Part shown: piece after piece, positions 1 to 13,700 of the stretch
Position numbering within the stretch: position 1 is the stretch's first letter
Layout: every line of letters begins with the position of its first letter
Origin: Drosophila miranda
Taxonomy: Eukaryota > Arthropoda > Insecta > Diptera > Drosophilidae
Direction of reading: 5' to 3'
Length of the DNA: 64,000 nucleotides
NCBI RefSeq assembly: GCF_003369915.1
Contig: NC_046675.1
Span: 24,552,001-24,616,000, forward strand
Notes under the pieces: generated by a model
Database searches by the model: none
The model's input: the letters and a program-made list of their open reading frames with translations, nothing else
What the model was told of the DNA's origin: nothing
Program-made: the position numbers and the translations under genes

Positions 1-1562
1 GGACTCCCTTGCCAGTATGGAAAAATCGAAATCAGAAATAATTTTTAATAATTATGCGCTTGTCGTGGCACACACCGGGGGGAAGGGGCGGATGGGGGGA
101 ATGATAAATGATTAATGCCAAAATGCCAAATGCGCATCATTAGCGCACAGTAGCTATAGGCCGTGCCCCCCTCTATCTACCACTGCTCCAAACCCCTGCG
201 AGGCCTGCTCCCCGTCCCTTCGCCTCTCCTATCCCCCACCCTCTTCCTCCAATCCAGCGCCCCACTAAATATAAAGGCCGCGCCCACCATAGAAAGCAGG
301 GTGGAACCCGAACCCCGACAGCCAGGCAGGCAGGCTGCTTTTGCTACCTTTTTGCCTATACCTTTTCTTCTCCTTCTGCTGCTGCTTCTCGTTCTTCTGT
401 ATTTGCTTCCCCTCTTTCTTCTTCCTTGCCCTCCTCCTTCTCCTCATCCTTTGGGCTTTGGCGTTCGTTCGCAGCTGTCAAAAGGTTTTCAAAGTTGCCT
501 TTGCCCGGCGCTTTGATGTCGCCCCCGACTGTCTCTCTCTTTGTCTTACTCACTCACTCTCTCTGTGTTAGTGCGAGTGTGTTGTGTATCTGTGTGTGTG
601 TCAGTAGTAGATACATTTTTTTCCACACACAGCGGCTTTCAGTGGGGTGGAAGGGAGGGGGGAGCTCCAAAAGAGATTCCGCTGCGCGAATCGCAAAAAT
701 GTTTAATCGATAAAATAAATGAGTTGCCTTTTGCCACAGTTTTCTTTGGTTTTTGTTTTTTTGTTGATTTGTTGTTGCTGCCCCAAGTTGTTGTTATTTT
801 TGTTTTTGTTGTTTTAGCTGTTGTTTTAGTTAGTTAGTCCACATATTGTTATTATTAGAGCCTGGGGGCCCCATAGGTGACGTTTATTCTTGTGGAGAAC
901 TCTTCTTAACCCAAAAGTTCATAAAACTACCAGAACAAACACACAGCTATAACTGTACTGCTCTATGCACTCAGCAAAGGACTGTATCTGACGGATACGA
1001 ATTGTTTTTGCCACTAAGATCATAAAATATTTGCAAGTGAAACGGAGAATAGCTCGATATTAATATTATGGCGAATCTATTGTGGATACAGACCTTCTTC
1101 AATGATTCAGAACAAGATATACGAATTCTAAGGGCAGGTCCTGGTAGATCCGTTATTTATATGTGAAACGTATGATAATCCGATGAAATTGTAATCAATT
1201 TTTGTAGAGAAAAATAAACTTAGAGGTGGGGGAGACTCAGAAGAATCCCTGTTGATGCTAATCAAACATATATTTACATACCCTATAGGGTATAGAGTCC
1301 TCCTCTCTGAGCGTTACCAATCCCTCCTCGCAATCATTATACCCTCTGGATGTTTATAGCAAACAAAGAACAGCTTCATCTGTCAGTTTGGTATGCCTTG
1401 AAAATGTCACAATTAATTGAATTTACATTTTGGCATATTCGAAAATGTCAAAACAAAGACAAAGAAACCAGAGTTAAGCGCCATTTAAAGAAGCTGTCAA
1501 CATGCTACCGTGTGGCAGAGAGGAACCACTTAAGGCCCAGATCCCAGAATGAGACTCAGAGT

Positions 1563-1584
1563 CACACACACACACACACACACA
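1563..1584. repeat. (CA)n microsatellite
   Basis: Eleven uninterrupted CA units inside the presumed spineless intron. Confidence 0.95.
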
Positions 1585-3846
1585 GGCAGAAAAGGGGCCT
1601 CCTAATCTATGGACCACTTAATGGATCTGCGCCAAATTCACGCATAAATTTCAGGCCTCCAGCATCCCGAAAAAAAGCTGTTAAAATTAACGAGGAGCAC
1701 AGACAGAGATAGAGAGTGTGCAACAGAGGGAGAGGGAGAGAGACAGCTTCTTCACAGCTTCCAGAGCCAACTCATTAATTTTGTCAACCGAAAAGGGAGC
1801 AACGAGAAAAAGAAGAGAATGAATCGCAGTAGCTGAAACCAAAAGCGACTACAAAACGATCGCGCAACTTTGTCAAGATAAAGCCAGGGAATGAACAGCA
1901 GATGAAGGAGGTGTATCTACAGGAGGAGGAGGTGTATCTACAGGAGGAGCATCTGGAGGAGCAGGACTGTTGTCTGGGAATGGGAATATCCAGATTCCCA
2001 AACAGACTCGCTCGCTCGGCAGGTTCACGGCCCGCGCTAATCGTCAGCGAAAGGCACAAAAAAAAAGCAAAGAAAAAAGGAAGAAAACACCTCTTGAATG
2101 GCCGAACCAACCGAATTAAGTTGTTAAACGCATTATTTGCATATTTCCGAATGCAAGTGTGTGGCTGTGGATGCCGCATTAAGATGCCACAAGTGTCTCC
2201 TCTGTGCCTGCCTCATTTGCATATTAATTGTGTAAACAGAGGTCGGGGCCTCCTCTTCCTTTTCGCTTAATGAAGTGATAAATGTTATTCCGATTACTTC
2301 ACAGGCGGATAGCCGCCAAGGGACAATCGTTTTGATCTATGAAAAGAGGATTTGTATCCCTGTATCCCTGTTTCCCGTGTTTATTTTGGGAGCTAATGGC
2401 ATTATAGACCACATATCGTACATGTATCCCATGAATAATCCCGTATTTGAATGATTCTTTGAGGGTGTGTCTGTCTTTCAAGCAACAAGTGCTTTTGGGG
2501 TATGCAAAATCAAAAATTTAGTTGCAACAAAAGTGAACGCTGATGACCCATACTTTGTTGTTGCTGGTGTTTTTACCATTTGTTATTTTTGTGCTTTTTT
2601 TTGGACACGCTACTTGGCGTTTCGGTGTTTCGGTGGCAAAAGGGTTGATTGTGTGAGAGGGGCAGGGCGAGGGCGAGGGCGAGGGGGCACTGCGAGAGTG
2701 GGGCATCTATCAGCTGCAATGGCGGCACGCAGCTCTCGACCAGCACGCATAGGCCAAAGTCAAAAGAGGAAGAGCGAGACAGAGACAGAGAACTGATGAA
2801 TGAATGAATGAATGAAACGAGTGTGTCTGAATGAGTGTCTGCCCCTGACTCTGGGTGTCTGTGTGTGTTTACAGCGATTTTGGCGCCAAATCGAGCATGC
2901 TATGCGATCAACATGGAACATGCTGCGTATGCGTAATGCCTGGCATGCAACACAGCACAGAGCACAGAGCAGTGGCATGCCGCCTGCCGCATGCCGCCCC
3001 TCGCGAAAGCGAAGGCGTAGACAGAAGAGTCACGTGGATGCCATGAACTCACGTGCCCCCCAAAGGATTGCGTGTCATTTCTTTATAAACACATCCAGAA
3101 ACAACAACAAAAATCAACTGTAGCGCAGGCAGGGGAGTGTGTGGGGGCGGGGGGAGGCGTATGCAAAGCAGTTGATAGAAAGGGGGTAGGGGGTAGGTGA
3201 TTAAGCAACCATCGACACTTTTAAAATGTGGAAATATTTCAAGAGACAAGTTTGTGTTTTATGGAAAAGCTTACACCGAACTGAGGGATGCGGTAAGAGC
3301 CCATTCCAAGGGATATCCTCTGAATTATAAGTATCTATTATCTCTATAATGCCTCCTTGAAACCTCTACCATCTAAGAACAATAGACAGTAAAAAATACC
3401 CACTGTATCTGTGTTTTGTGAGAGCTATTGGAGGGTTCAAAGAAACCCTAAGGAACCTAAAATACTCCTTTACTGTACTCCTCTATGTATCTGTATACGT
3501 GGCATGTGTGGGGCGTGGCTGCGTTCTGCAGGATTTCGAGATTCTATCTTCCGTGTTGGATCTCTCTGGACTTTGCTTTGCCGCGTCCGTCTGTAGTCTA
3601 GTGGGCGGGCGGAGGCGAGTGTGCAGCCTTGCCTTGGACCTTGCAATTTGTGTCAACCCAACACACACCTGTCTCTCCATTACCCAACCCAACCCCACCG
3701 CGCCACTTAGGGGCAGGCAGACCATGGAAAAAACCCACAATCCCAATCCCAAAAGTCGTCCGCATTGTAATTTCTTTAAAAGCAATTCATTTCATAATGG
3801 GAAAAGGAAAGAAGAAATGTGAAGAAGAATGCCACGCTGGAGCACA

Positions 3847-3869
3847 GAGAGAGAGAGAGAGAGAGAGAG
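3847..3869. repeat. (GA)n microsatellite
   Basis: Uninterrupted GA dinucleotides. GA runs can bind GAGA factor or CLAMP, but here it may be only a microsatellite. Confidence 0.95.
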
Positions 3870-4014
3870 CAAAATGAGGGTGAAGAAGGGGAGGGGGTGC
3901 AGAGGGAGCTACGAAAATGGCGAAAAATAATACATGGGGAAAATGTTCAGAAGGAAGGACGCCGAAGGAGAATAAAAATGGCTTTTTGGGGCTGAAGTTT
4001 TCGCAAGGAGCGTA

Positions 4015-4032
4015 CACACACACACACACACA
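4015..4032. repeat. (CA)n microsatellite
   Basis: CA dinucleotide run followed by a second imperfect CA tract to about 4049. Confidence 0.95.
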
Positions 4033-5762
4033 AAGACACACACACACATAGCTATGCAGTTATCCTTTGTTCGCTGGGATTCCTCTCTATACTTCTCTCT
4101 CTATGCCCGTACCTTTCTCTCTATATATCTTCCTTTCGTTCTTTCTTTCCTTCTCTGTCTCTGTCTCTGTCTCTGCCTTGACGTTTTTATGGCCCCCAGA
4201 CAAAAGGTTGAAGCCACCTTTCACCTTTCTCATTCCCCCAAAAACTCTCCCTCAAACCTAGCAGCCCTCCTCCTCCTGCCCTACCCTCAAAAAGTTCTTT
4301 ACTTTTTGGAAAGTTGTTTATGGAATTCATTTTATTCCCATTCCGTAGTCCTCCTCCGTCTGTAGCCGTTCTCTCCTGCTCCTCCTCCTGCTCCTCCTCC
4401 TGCTCCTTGCTCCTTGCTCCTTGTGTAGTATGTATGCCCTTGCCATTTAGTTTCTTTCTTTTCCTTGTGCCCCGACGACTCCCTTTCCCGTTGTTGCCTT
4501 CTTTTTCTTATAGATAATAAGAAAATTATACATTTTATGCCGCAAACTTAGAGCGAGACAGAGAACGAGAGAGACTCTGAGAGAAAAAATCCAAAATAAG
4601 TAAAAAAAAAAAAAATAATACACCGCATTGCCCCCAATTTAGGTTTTTATGGGGCCCTCAATTTTGTTGAACTGGAAATTATATTTCTATGTCGATTCCT
4701 TTTGCCTAATTTCGCAGTGCATTCCAATGCGTCTAACGGTTTTGCTGCCATCATCAATATAATCACCAGATCGGATCCCAGGAGACCTACGAGTATCCCA
4801 CTATAACTGGCGAGATTTTGCGAGTCGTTTAAAGACCTTTTTGTGAGCGCACCAGACACTGATCATTTTCACAAATTTCTCTGTAATTGGACATTTAATT
4901 AAATTAATTTTTGGCTTTTATTTGAGTGCTGCAGAAGGAGAGGGAGAGAGGAATCCCACGTTTAGAAACGATTTGTGTGGAGACAACTGTTTGTCCTTTA
5001 ACGGAATATTTATGGAATACTTATACATTCCTTTGATTGGAAAACACCGTTTGTGGAATGCCAATAGACCTGAAAAATGGATTAAATTATTATCATTTAT
5101 CATTGATTTTTGGATAGAGAAAGGAGATGGAGACACCACATTTACCATCGATTAACTAAAAACTCAAGAGAGAACAAGAGAGAACTCCACTTATCCTTGG
5201 ATACTTATCTTAGATCCTTCTTTTATCCCGCCGTCAGGCATGGGCGAGACATTGGCATTCTTTTAACCGGGGGACAACACCTTAGTGGCATGATAATGGC
5301 ACTGGGATTGGGGATTGCGATAGGGGCAAGGAATTGGCGATAGCGATTGCGATTGCGATAGAGGAACTCGGGGATTAGCCGACAGAAACAATTTGAGGCA
5401 ACATGTCGTCCAGTTTTGTGACATCAAACGGACATGCCACTGACAATTACCCGAGAGCTCAGAGCAGAGCAAAAACAACGGAACCAGCCCCCCACCCCCC
5501 ATATGGATACTGGATAGAGGAGAGGGGTAGTGGCAGTGGCAGAGGCAAAGGCAGAGGAACCTTAGGAACCAATTAACTTAACGCGACAATATCCTGCAAC
5601 AGTCCTGGAGCCCAGGTCCTAGTCGGAGTCCACACATACACGTATCGTCTGTGTGTTTGTGTGTGCAGCCAAGCAAAAAGGTTTTTAAAAAAACAGCAAA
5701 CAATGGAAAATGTTCAGCTAAAAAATGTTCAGAACAGTGACAAAAAAGCAACGCAAGAAATG

Positions 5763-5790
5763 TGGATGGATGGATGGATGGATGGATGGG
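5763..5790. repeat. (GGAT)n microsatellite
   Basis: About six GGAT units. A complementary CCAT tract lies about 400 bp downstream. Confidence 0.95.
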
Positions 5791-6190
5791 GGGGAAGGAA
5801 GAGTAGGGGAGATGGATGGGGAGTGGAGGGGGTTGACCATGGATGGGGTCGCCTCATAAATTACAAATATAATTACATTTAATTACCGCAATTAACTTTG
5901 TAATAATGTCAATGAAAATGATGAGACAAAATATGATTAAAAAATAACACACACCGCGATGGAAAGAGAGGAACAGCTACAGAAAGAGAGGGAAATATGC
6001 AAAGAAACAACCAACGAAAGAGAGGGAAAACACACACAGAAAGATACATCCAAAGAAAGAGAAGGATAGATGGCGCATACATACACATATGTGGCTTATA
6101 AAGACAATCCTCTAGAACTGCTGGTCGGTTTATCCGCTTATGACCGGAGATAATGATGAATTAGCGGCAAAGCTTTTGTAAACCAGAACG

Positions 6191-6249
6191 AACCAACCAT
6201 CCATCCATCCATCCAACCATCCATCCATCCAACCATCCAACCATCCATC
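6191..6249. repeat. (CCAT)n/(CCAA) microsatellite
   Basis: Interrupted CCAT and CCAA units. On this strand they are complementary to the GGAT tract at 5763. Confidence 0.95.
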
Positions 6250-6843
6250 AGGCCATCAGTCCACACACAGGCTAATCCAAACTCATCCAGATTGCTGCAA
6301 CTGCAACCCATTCCTGACTCCCCTACCAATCCCCCTTTCCACCTTTTACCATTCCTCGAGTCCCATCATAAACGGATTTTGCATTTATGAGTGTTCGTTC
6401 CCCCCTTCCTTCGAATTGGACGGATTGTATCCGTATCACTTTCAGTATTTGGATTTGCAGTGGTATTTTCCAGACTGCTTCGGTTTCTGGGCTGGGTTCT
6501 ATTGGGTCCTCGAACTTTTATGACATTTAATTGGAGTGCTTTCTGATTGCGGCCGACTTCTTATTCGTTGTTTATGATTTGATTCATGGAAATTATTAGA
6601 GGTAGTCTCTGTGTAGCAATGGGGAAGATGAACTTCTTTGAATCGGAATCTGATACTTTAAATGTTTGCATATTCAGCTTTGGAGTTTTGCTTCGTTTAC
6701 TATTATTAACTGATTCGAACGTAATTTGGTTAATGATCAATTTATTTGATGTTTCTTATGGTTTTTAGACATGAAAGGCTTTTAGAATTTGTGTTAAAAA
6801 TTGGTTTCGAAGTTTAAAGATCAATAATAATTGCGATACAGAT

Positions 6844-7298
6844 TCGATTCGGTAGCTGTTTGTGTCCATGCGATAAATTTTTGATCACCAATTGTTGAAT
6901 TTTAAAAAGCATCCTTAAAACCATATAATGTATAGAAGTCGATATTTTGTTAAGGGTTTAACAGCTGTTTCAAAGGAAAATATCGCTAACATGTCGATTA
7001 AACAACGCTTAATCGAATATGTGCTTATCGAGATTTGTTATTTATCGATTCCTACAGGGATACCTTTTATAATAATTAAACCCGTTTTGGTTGCTATATT
7101 GCTGGGTTTATTCAATATTCATATAGATAAATTTCAGGTTTAACGATAAATATTTCGACTATTATTTCGATTAAAAGCAGATCCTTAGATAGAGATTAAT
7201 TGCATAAGCGCAATAGCCCACCCTAAAAGATGATGTCTCTGGAGAAGTTGTAAAACCAACGATAGCTAATCGATTGACCATCGATTATCTCTTTCGAT
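6844..7298. promoter_or_regulatory. Cluster of TCGAT motifs (candidate regulatory element)
   Basis: TCGAT occurs at 6844, 6939, 6994, 7045, 7167, 7270, 7281 and 7294. Further ATCGA, TATCG and CGATA words lie between. Such words form the cores of DREF, BEAF-32 and Cut/Onecut sites. The cluster lies about 500 bp before the bHLH exon. That it is regulatory is inference. Confidence 0.35.
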
Positions 7299-7792
7299 TA
7301 ACATCCTAAAATACGTAGTGCAATAATGACACGTACTTTCTCACCCAGAGAAAGAGGGCATGGAATTGTGCAACCCGCACCCACATCTGATGGTAGATCG
7401 TCTAATGAACCAGAGATCAAGTGGGCATAGCTAATCGAAATCAACCCTCGACCGAGAGTCCGTTTGTGCTTGGCAATCCTTGCCCGTCCCCGTCCCCGTG
7501 CCATCATCAGGGGAGGATATTCCGAGGGTCCGTCTGTCTGTCCACTATACCTATATAGTTCTAGGGTAACTGATAAGTGCAATTAATAATTTGGACCTTT
7601 TCAAGTTCGCGCCGCCAGCGACTCCGCCGACGCCGGGCCACAGCTGACGCGCGCGGCTTCTAGCGGCTCGCGTTCTATATTTTATGGAGAGCCAACTTTC
7701 CATTTATGCATGAAAATTGTTTTGAATTTCCCTTTTGTTTTTACCCTGCTGCTATGTATGTTCTCTGATGTTCTGTTTCCCTCTGCTTGCAG

Positions 7793-10700
7793 CCTGAAGC
7801 CGCCGCCCAAGGATGGCGTCACAAAGAGCAATCCATCAAAGCGGCATCGGGAGCGCCTCAACGCGGAGCTGGATCTGCTCGCCTCCCTGCTGCCCTTCGA
7901 GCAGAACATCTTGAGCAAACTGGATCGACTGAGCATACTAAGGCTGTCCGTTAGTTATTTAAGAACCAAAAGTTATTTTCAAGGTGAGTGCGGGATGGAG
8001 CAGAAATAGAAAAGCCCCCCCCCCCAGTTTTTGGCCTATTAAATCGATTATGCTTGGGCTCTCTGCGAGGAGACCTTCTCCCGTTCTGGTTTTTGGCTTG
8101 GGCTTGGGCTTGGGTTTGGGTTTGGCCTAGAACATGACTCATAAATGATTCAAAACTAATTTCAACGACGCGCCAGGAGGTCCTCTAGTCTGCTCTCCCA
8201 AAACAGAAGCAAGAAACAAACCAAAAAGAGAAACAGAAACAGAAATACGGACATACAGACAGGACATACAAAGGACACACGCACGTGCTGTTGACGGATT
8301 AAGGCAGACAGAACGGAAGGAAGGAAGGAAGGAACAGGAGCGGTTCATAGAGGGGCAGGACCTCCACTAACATATGTATCTACGACTTCCCTCAGGGGTG
8401 CTTTAGACCATGCTTTAGGGATGGGATGAATGGATGGATGGATGGATGGTTGCGTGGAGGGGGATCTCGAAAATATTTCGTATAATTTAAATTAATTAAA
8501 ACAAATGCAATAAACTCTCGACTCTCGGGCCTTGATGGCTTGATTAACGATTCGTACGCCTCTCTCTCTCTCTCTCTCTCTCTCCTTCGAGGTCATTCAC
8601 ATTAAGCTTTGTTTTAATGAAAAAAAACAAGAGAAAGAGAGAGAGGGAAACATATTTAATTGCTTCATTTGCCATAAAAATTGGCAAAAGACCAGAAGGG
8701 GTTCCCGCAGAGAAGAGAGAGGGTGGTATGACAGCTTTAATTAAGTTTAAGTGCAGAATTAAAGCGGGGTCCTGGGAGGTTCCCGAGTCCCAACACCAGC
8801 CCCAGTCCCAGCCCGAGCCGAAAAACTCTCTCCCCAGAATAAAGACGACGCCGAAAAAAAAGGTTACAAAACTTGAGTAAATATTTTGACAATTAGCGGT
8901 CAAGCCGTAGTTCAGCGTTAATTGCAATGGCAACAGAAAAGGAGCAGCATTTGGACATCCGCTTGCCACGTGCCGCATTGTGCATTGTGAAAAGTCAATA
9001 TAAACATTAGTTTCCTTTTGCCAATGGCATCCCTGCTGCCAAGCCCTGCTATGCCCAATGTCCAATGCCCAATGCCCAATGGGAACCTCAAAGGACAACG
9101 ACAGCGACAAGGACTGCAACGACGACGGGTTAATGGACCAGAACCGTTGCGGCGTGTGCCCCGGTGAGTGGCCTCTGTGTCCGTACAGCCGTACACCCCC
9201 CCCGCACACCTTCTGGTATGGTAGTATATCCCTTCGACGTTCCAGAGTCTCAGAGTCCCAGTGTCCCGGGGTTGTGAGGTCAAAGTTTGTTTTCCTTTTG
9301 GTTTTCATTTGTTTGCCCTCCGCCCCACCAAATACGAGTAGTAGATGTTTTTCGGATATTATCGGGATCATTTAATTTACAATTAGTGTTTGTTTTGCCT
9401 TCCGCACCACACACACATAGTCTGGGACTCTCTCTCTGATCGAGGGACCAGGGCCAGCACCAGGACCAGGACAGGGCAATGGGTTTAATTCGGAACGTGT
9501 GCCGTTCATGGGATTACCAGGCGGAAGCACTCAAGACGATTAAAATTGATTCGAGAAAGTGTATGGGAAGGATATTGAGCCGATGAGAACTCAAACGTGT
9601 CTCATTCTCATTAGATGCCCATATTGATGGAGCTACTATTGGAAATCCAATGAGAAGAAGTTTAACCCTAGGATCTGCATCTGTAGGTACTAAAACACAT
9701 GGCATTTTTGTAGCTATATAGATATGTATATATCTAAGCATTAGTACGCATCTATGTATCTACTCTATATACTTATACGTTTGTGGGGGATGATGATGAC
9801 TCCCTTTCTATAGTTGCTTGACCCTGACTTGCGCAAAAACCGAAAACCGAACCCAAAAACCGAACTCCAAGTCGCTCTCTCAACGTTTGGCTTTGCATTT
9901 GCTTTAGTTTCAGTTTCAGGACCACGCCCTCCGCACTCCTGCCCCCATCCTTCAGGACCGCTTGATGATTTACTAATTCTCTCTTTCGTATTTTTTTGTG
10001 CCTTTTTCTACTACGAGTCCGAGAGTATCTCTGCATTGGGTTTGTGCTTCCAAACTAAATAATTAAAGCGCGCTGCTAATGGCCCATTGTCTAGCAGAGG
10101 GAGACGGCGATGGGGCAGCGGGGTAACTGTCTATAATTGCCAAAGGGCCAAGGACTACCACCTTATGGCTACTATTCTGGCAGGGCCATAATTGTTAAGA
10201 CGCGCAATTTCTACATTTTTAATGCCCGTGGAGGTCGGCTGCTGCCGCTGTCTCCCGGCGCTTCGACGTCTGCCTAATTGATGAGTTGCGTAATTAAGTG
10301 GCAAGGGAAAGTCGAGAAACAATTGCTAAAAACATTAGTTGTTATGGCCCTTTTAGATATTGATAGTTCTTGCCTACACTTTTTTACGATTATTATATGT
10401 ACATTCTTTTCTGCGGTAGCTCTTTTGGGGCACACGCAAAGCAGCCCCCGCCAGCACCGCCACCACCACCACCGCCCATTAAATGCCATTTAAATGCGCC
10501 ATAAAAACCAGTTCATAGGCAAATTGTGTTCCCAAGAAGCTTCCAGTGGCTTCCAGAGTCAAGTACTTTTCAAAGATTCGGTAATGTGAGATGGGAACAA
10601 ATTTGCATTTTCATTGCCGTCCCTGCCGCCTGCCGTCTGCTTTGGTGGGGGTCTTTTTTTGCGTTGGTTGAAAGCCCCCACCAGAGTTCCCACACATGAT

Positions 10701-13700
10701 TAAAAGGTGCACTGAGAGAAAGGAAACCAAAGAAAAACTACAATTTAGAGTGGCTTATAGTTCTTGGAAAGAAACTCTTATTGGAAGATCTTGATTTCAC
10801 AAACGCCAGCTGTTCACACTTCTTATGATATGTTTTCCCTAGGGTAGGAGATTTCAAAGGTTCCCCTTGCTCGATACAAAGGACCAAAACCGGTTTAAAG
10901 TGTGCCACCAGGCGGTGGAAATTCGTTTCTACTTTCCTTAGAGAAACCTCAACATCTCATGAAAACCCTTTCACAGCCAGCAGGTAATTTTTGTAGTAAA
11001 CATTTTCCTGATAATTAAAGGAAGAATGGCTTATTACCACTCAAAATAGGTTTTCCTTCATCTAAAGTCTACCATTGCAATACCCAAATACATGCCAATG
11101 CCCATTCGTGTTTTGTGTCTTTCGTTTAACTATTTGTCTGAGGAATTTGTATAATTTTAGCCAGGAAATGCACTGCCATATTACCATACTTTAAAAATCA
11201 CTTATCATACGCTTCCTCAACATAAACCTTCATTTCAATCAACGAATTTCCTTGTTGAACTTTCAAAAGTAATTTCCTAAACGATCCCCCCACCTGAGAC
11301 TGCACATTTTCCCTCAGTGTGGTCTTGGGCATTTCATATTCGGTTAATAGATTTGCTGGCAAATCATGTCGCCATTACTTTTGACTCGAACTGACTGTCG
11401 GCTCTTTCTGGCCGCCTCGCAACTGGTTCTCTCTTGCGGCTGCTCGTGGGAAGTGGCAATTGCCGCCGCAATGTTGTGGCAACCTGCTCTAAGCATATTA
11501 TGAATGAATGCATCTGTGGCAGACCACAGTGGCGTGGGCGGGGGGATGCACCTAATGGAAGTCACCCACCGATTATCGGCCGCCACGACAAGGTCTTTTG
11601 GTCACTGTCTGTCCCGTCCTTTCCCTTTGCTGTTTGTTGTTGCGGCCAGGTATTTATGTTATTATCAAAATTGGCCCACAGGCAAGTGCTCCCAATAGGC
11701 CGGTGGGTGGAGGCCAAGGCTTAGTTCTTAACCTAAAAACATACTAAAAGCCAACTCCAATCTGCTGCTCTGCATGCCGTTGCCTCTGCCGTTGCCTCTG
11801 CCGTTGCCTTACCCGGCATTTGGCCAATTTTTCGTACATTGTAACATGACTTTCGTGCGTTGCTCCAGTTAAGGCATTTTCCTCTTCCCCTCTCCGTGGT
11901 ATTATAGCCAGACAATGAATGGGTCGCAGGCGGACATGCAATCAGTCAGTCAGGCAGGCGATGGCGATGGCGATGGCGATGCACTTGCCTACCAGCTACT
12001 CTACGATACTCTTGGTGTTGTTTCTGGTGTTTCTGTGCCCCAGAAGGCGTCGCATTGTCACGCCGGCCAATTCACAGCTGTTCCTCGTACATATGTAAGT
12101 ATATAGAGGGGTATATATGTACTATATAGCCCAGACAACATTGCGTGACTTTACGTAGGTCGACACCCCTCTTCCTCTTCTCCCGCCCCCTCTCTATCCC
12201 TCTCTCCCTTTTGGGCATAGGCTCGAGTGCTACAGATACCACAATGTCTAAGGCCTAGTTCAATTTAAAGTCCATTAAACGATTCAACAACTTTAAAATG
12301 TGGAAAGCCCTCAACACCCGATTGTTGGAGTGTTGGAGAACCTTTAACTTCTCTTTCTCTCTCTCTCTCTCGCTCTGCGGAATGCCTTGGAATGTCAGTT
12401 ACTCAGTGGAAAGGAAGGAACCTCTAACGAGCCTCCGAAAACGAATAACCATCAAAAAGAACGCCTAGGAATGCCTGGTTTTATGGGAGGAAACCGCTTA
12501 GCCCGTTTCAAGGAACTTTTTGCTGGAAAAGAAATCCACTTAAGTGGAGTTTATTGTTCCTTGAAACAAATCGAAAATCAAGGCTTAAGGCCTACAGAGT
12601 TAACTAGAGCTAGAAAGTCTTTAGAAATAGTTCATGGGGTATCTGAGGGATACATTTAAACCATTTTCCTTCTATAAATGTGTGCCTTTAAGTGTGGAAT
12701 GTCCTTATTTATTGTTTTAGATCTGCTTTTGCTAGTTTAATAGGTCTAAAACATTCAGATATCATAGAATATTGACTGTCAATAGGAGAGCATTACCTTT
12801 TTCATTTATTGCATCTTCTCTAATACTCTACCAATCGTATCTTTCTTCTTAATAATCTCTCCATCCACAAATCTTTATTTTTATTAAATATCTATCAATT
12901 TTTTCATTATTTACCGCATCTTTTGTTCAACATTCTTCATAGGGAAATCTTTTGAACAATTCTGCAGTAACTTTAGAAGATATCTGAAGCCATCTAATGT
13001 GTATATCTCTATATATCTTTTCATACATATATCTATCTACATATTTATCTATCTATCCATCTATCTATCTATCCATCTATCTATCCATCTATCTATCTAT
13101 CTATCTATCTATCCAGACATGCATTTCTCTATCTGCTGCCACCTCTACCTTTCTCTTTCAAGCCACATGTTCCACCTCAAGGTATCCCCATTTCTGTCAG
13201 ACTTCCCATCCGTTTACCACCATTAACCCTTTTTTTTTGTTGTTTGCCCCACACCTAAGGATTGGCGATTGGGGATTGGGTATATCCATCCGAAAAGCGC
13301 TGTCAATTATGACAGCTGCCAATGGCTGAATGCCTGAATGGCTGGTGGATGGGTTGATGCTTCTGCTTCTGCAGGGCCCTGGCGCTGTCAGTTTTCCAAT
13401 CAAATCCGCTGATGGGTTTGACATTTCCATGACATATTTGCTTCTGTCGGCACGGAAAATATTTGCCAAAATGTCAGAAACTTTAAACTTTATTTATTAT
13501 TTTGCGCCAAGCCGTGCCACCGGCCACGGGGCCACGCCCAGACCCAGCATAATTGACGCCATTTGGATGGGAGTAGTGGGGGGGGGGATAAAAAGCACAG
13601 AGGAAAATGGAATATGAGAATGGGTGGAAAAAGAGTGGAGCGGAGTTGGAGGAACGACTGGAACTGAGGTGCCGTCAGAGTGCAACGTCATTAGGGCGAG

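Larger units (their letters stand above)
1..7792 (+). other. ss: Intron of spineless upstream of the bHLH exon (inferred)
   Basis: I see no convincing coding exon here. The bHLH exon at 7793 opens in the middle of a serine codon, so at least one coding exon with the start codon must lie upstream. I could not find it in this stretch, and it is probably outside the window. The interval holds low-complexity pyrimidine runs (340-450), a (CA)n at 1563, a (GA)n at 3847, a (CA)n at 4015, GGAT and CCAT tracts near 5763 and 6191, and a cluster of TCGAT motifs at 6844-7298. It is plausible regulatory DNA for spineless, but no enhancer can be named from sequence alone. Confidence 0.6.

Noticed and set aside
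163-837. Overlapping open frames near the window start
   Set aside because: They are made of pyrimidine-rich low-complexity DNA, give Leu/Phe/Ser-rich translations and show no family pattern.
8097-8127. TTGGGC/TTGGGT repeats resembling telomeric DNA
   Set aside because: Drosophila telomeres are not made of such repeats. It is a short local simple repeat.
8544-9371. 275-codon minus-strand frame
   Set aside because: It runs through simple repeats and intron DNA, and its translation has no recognisable domain. It is most likely a chance open frame in the spineless intron.
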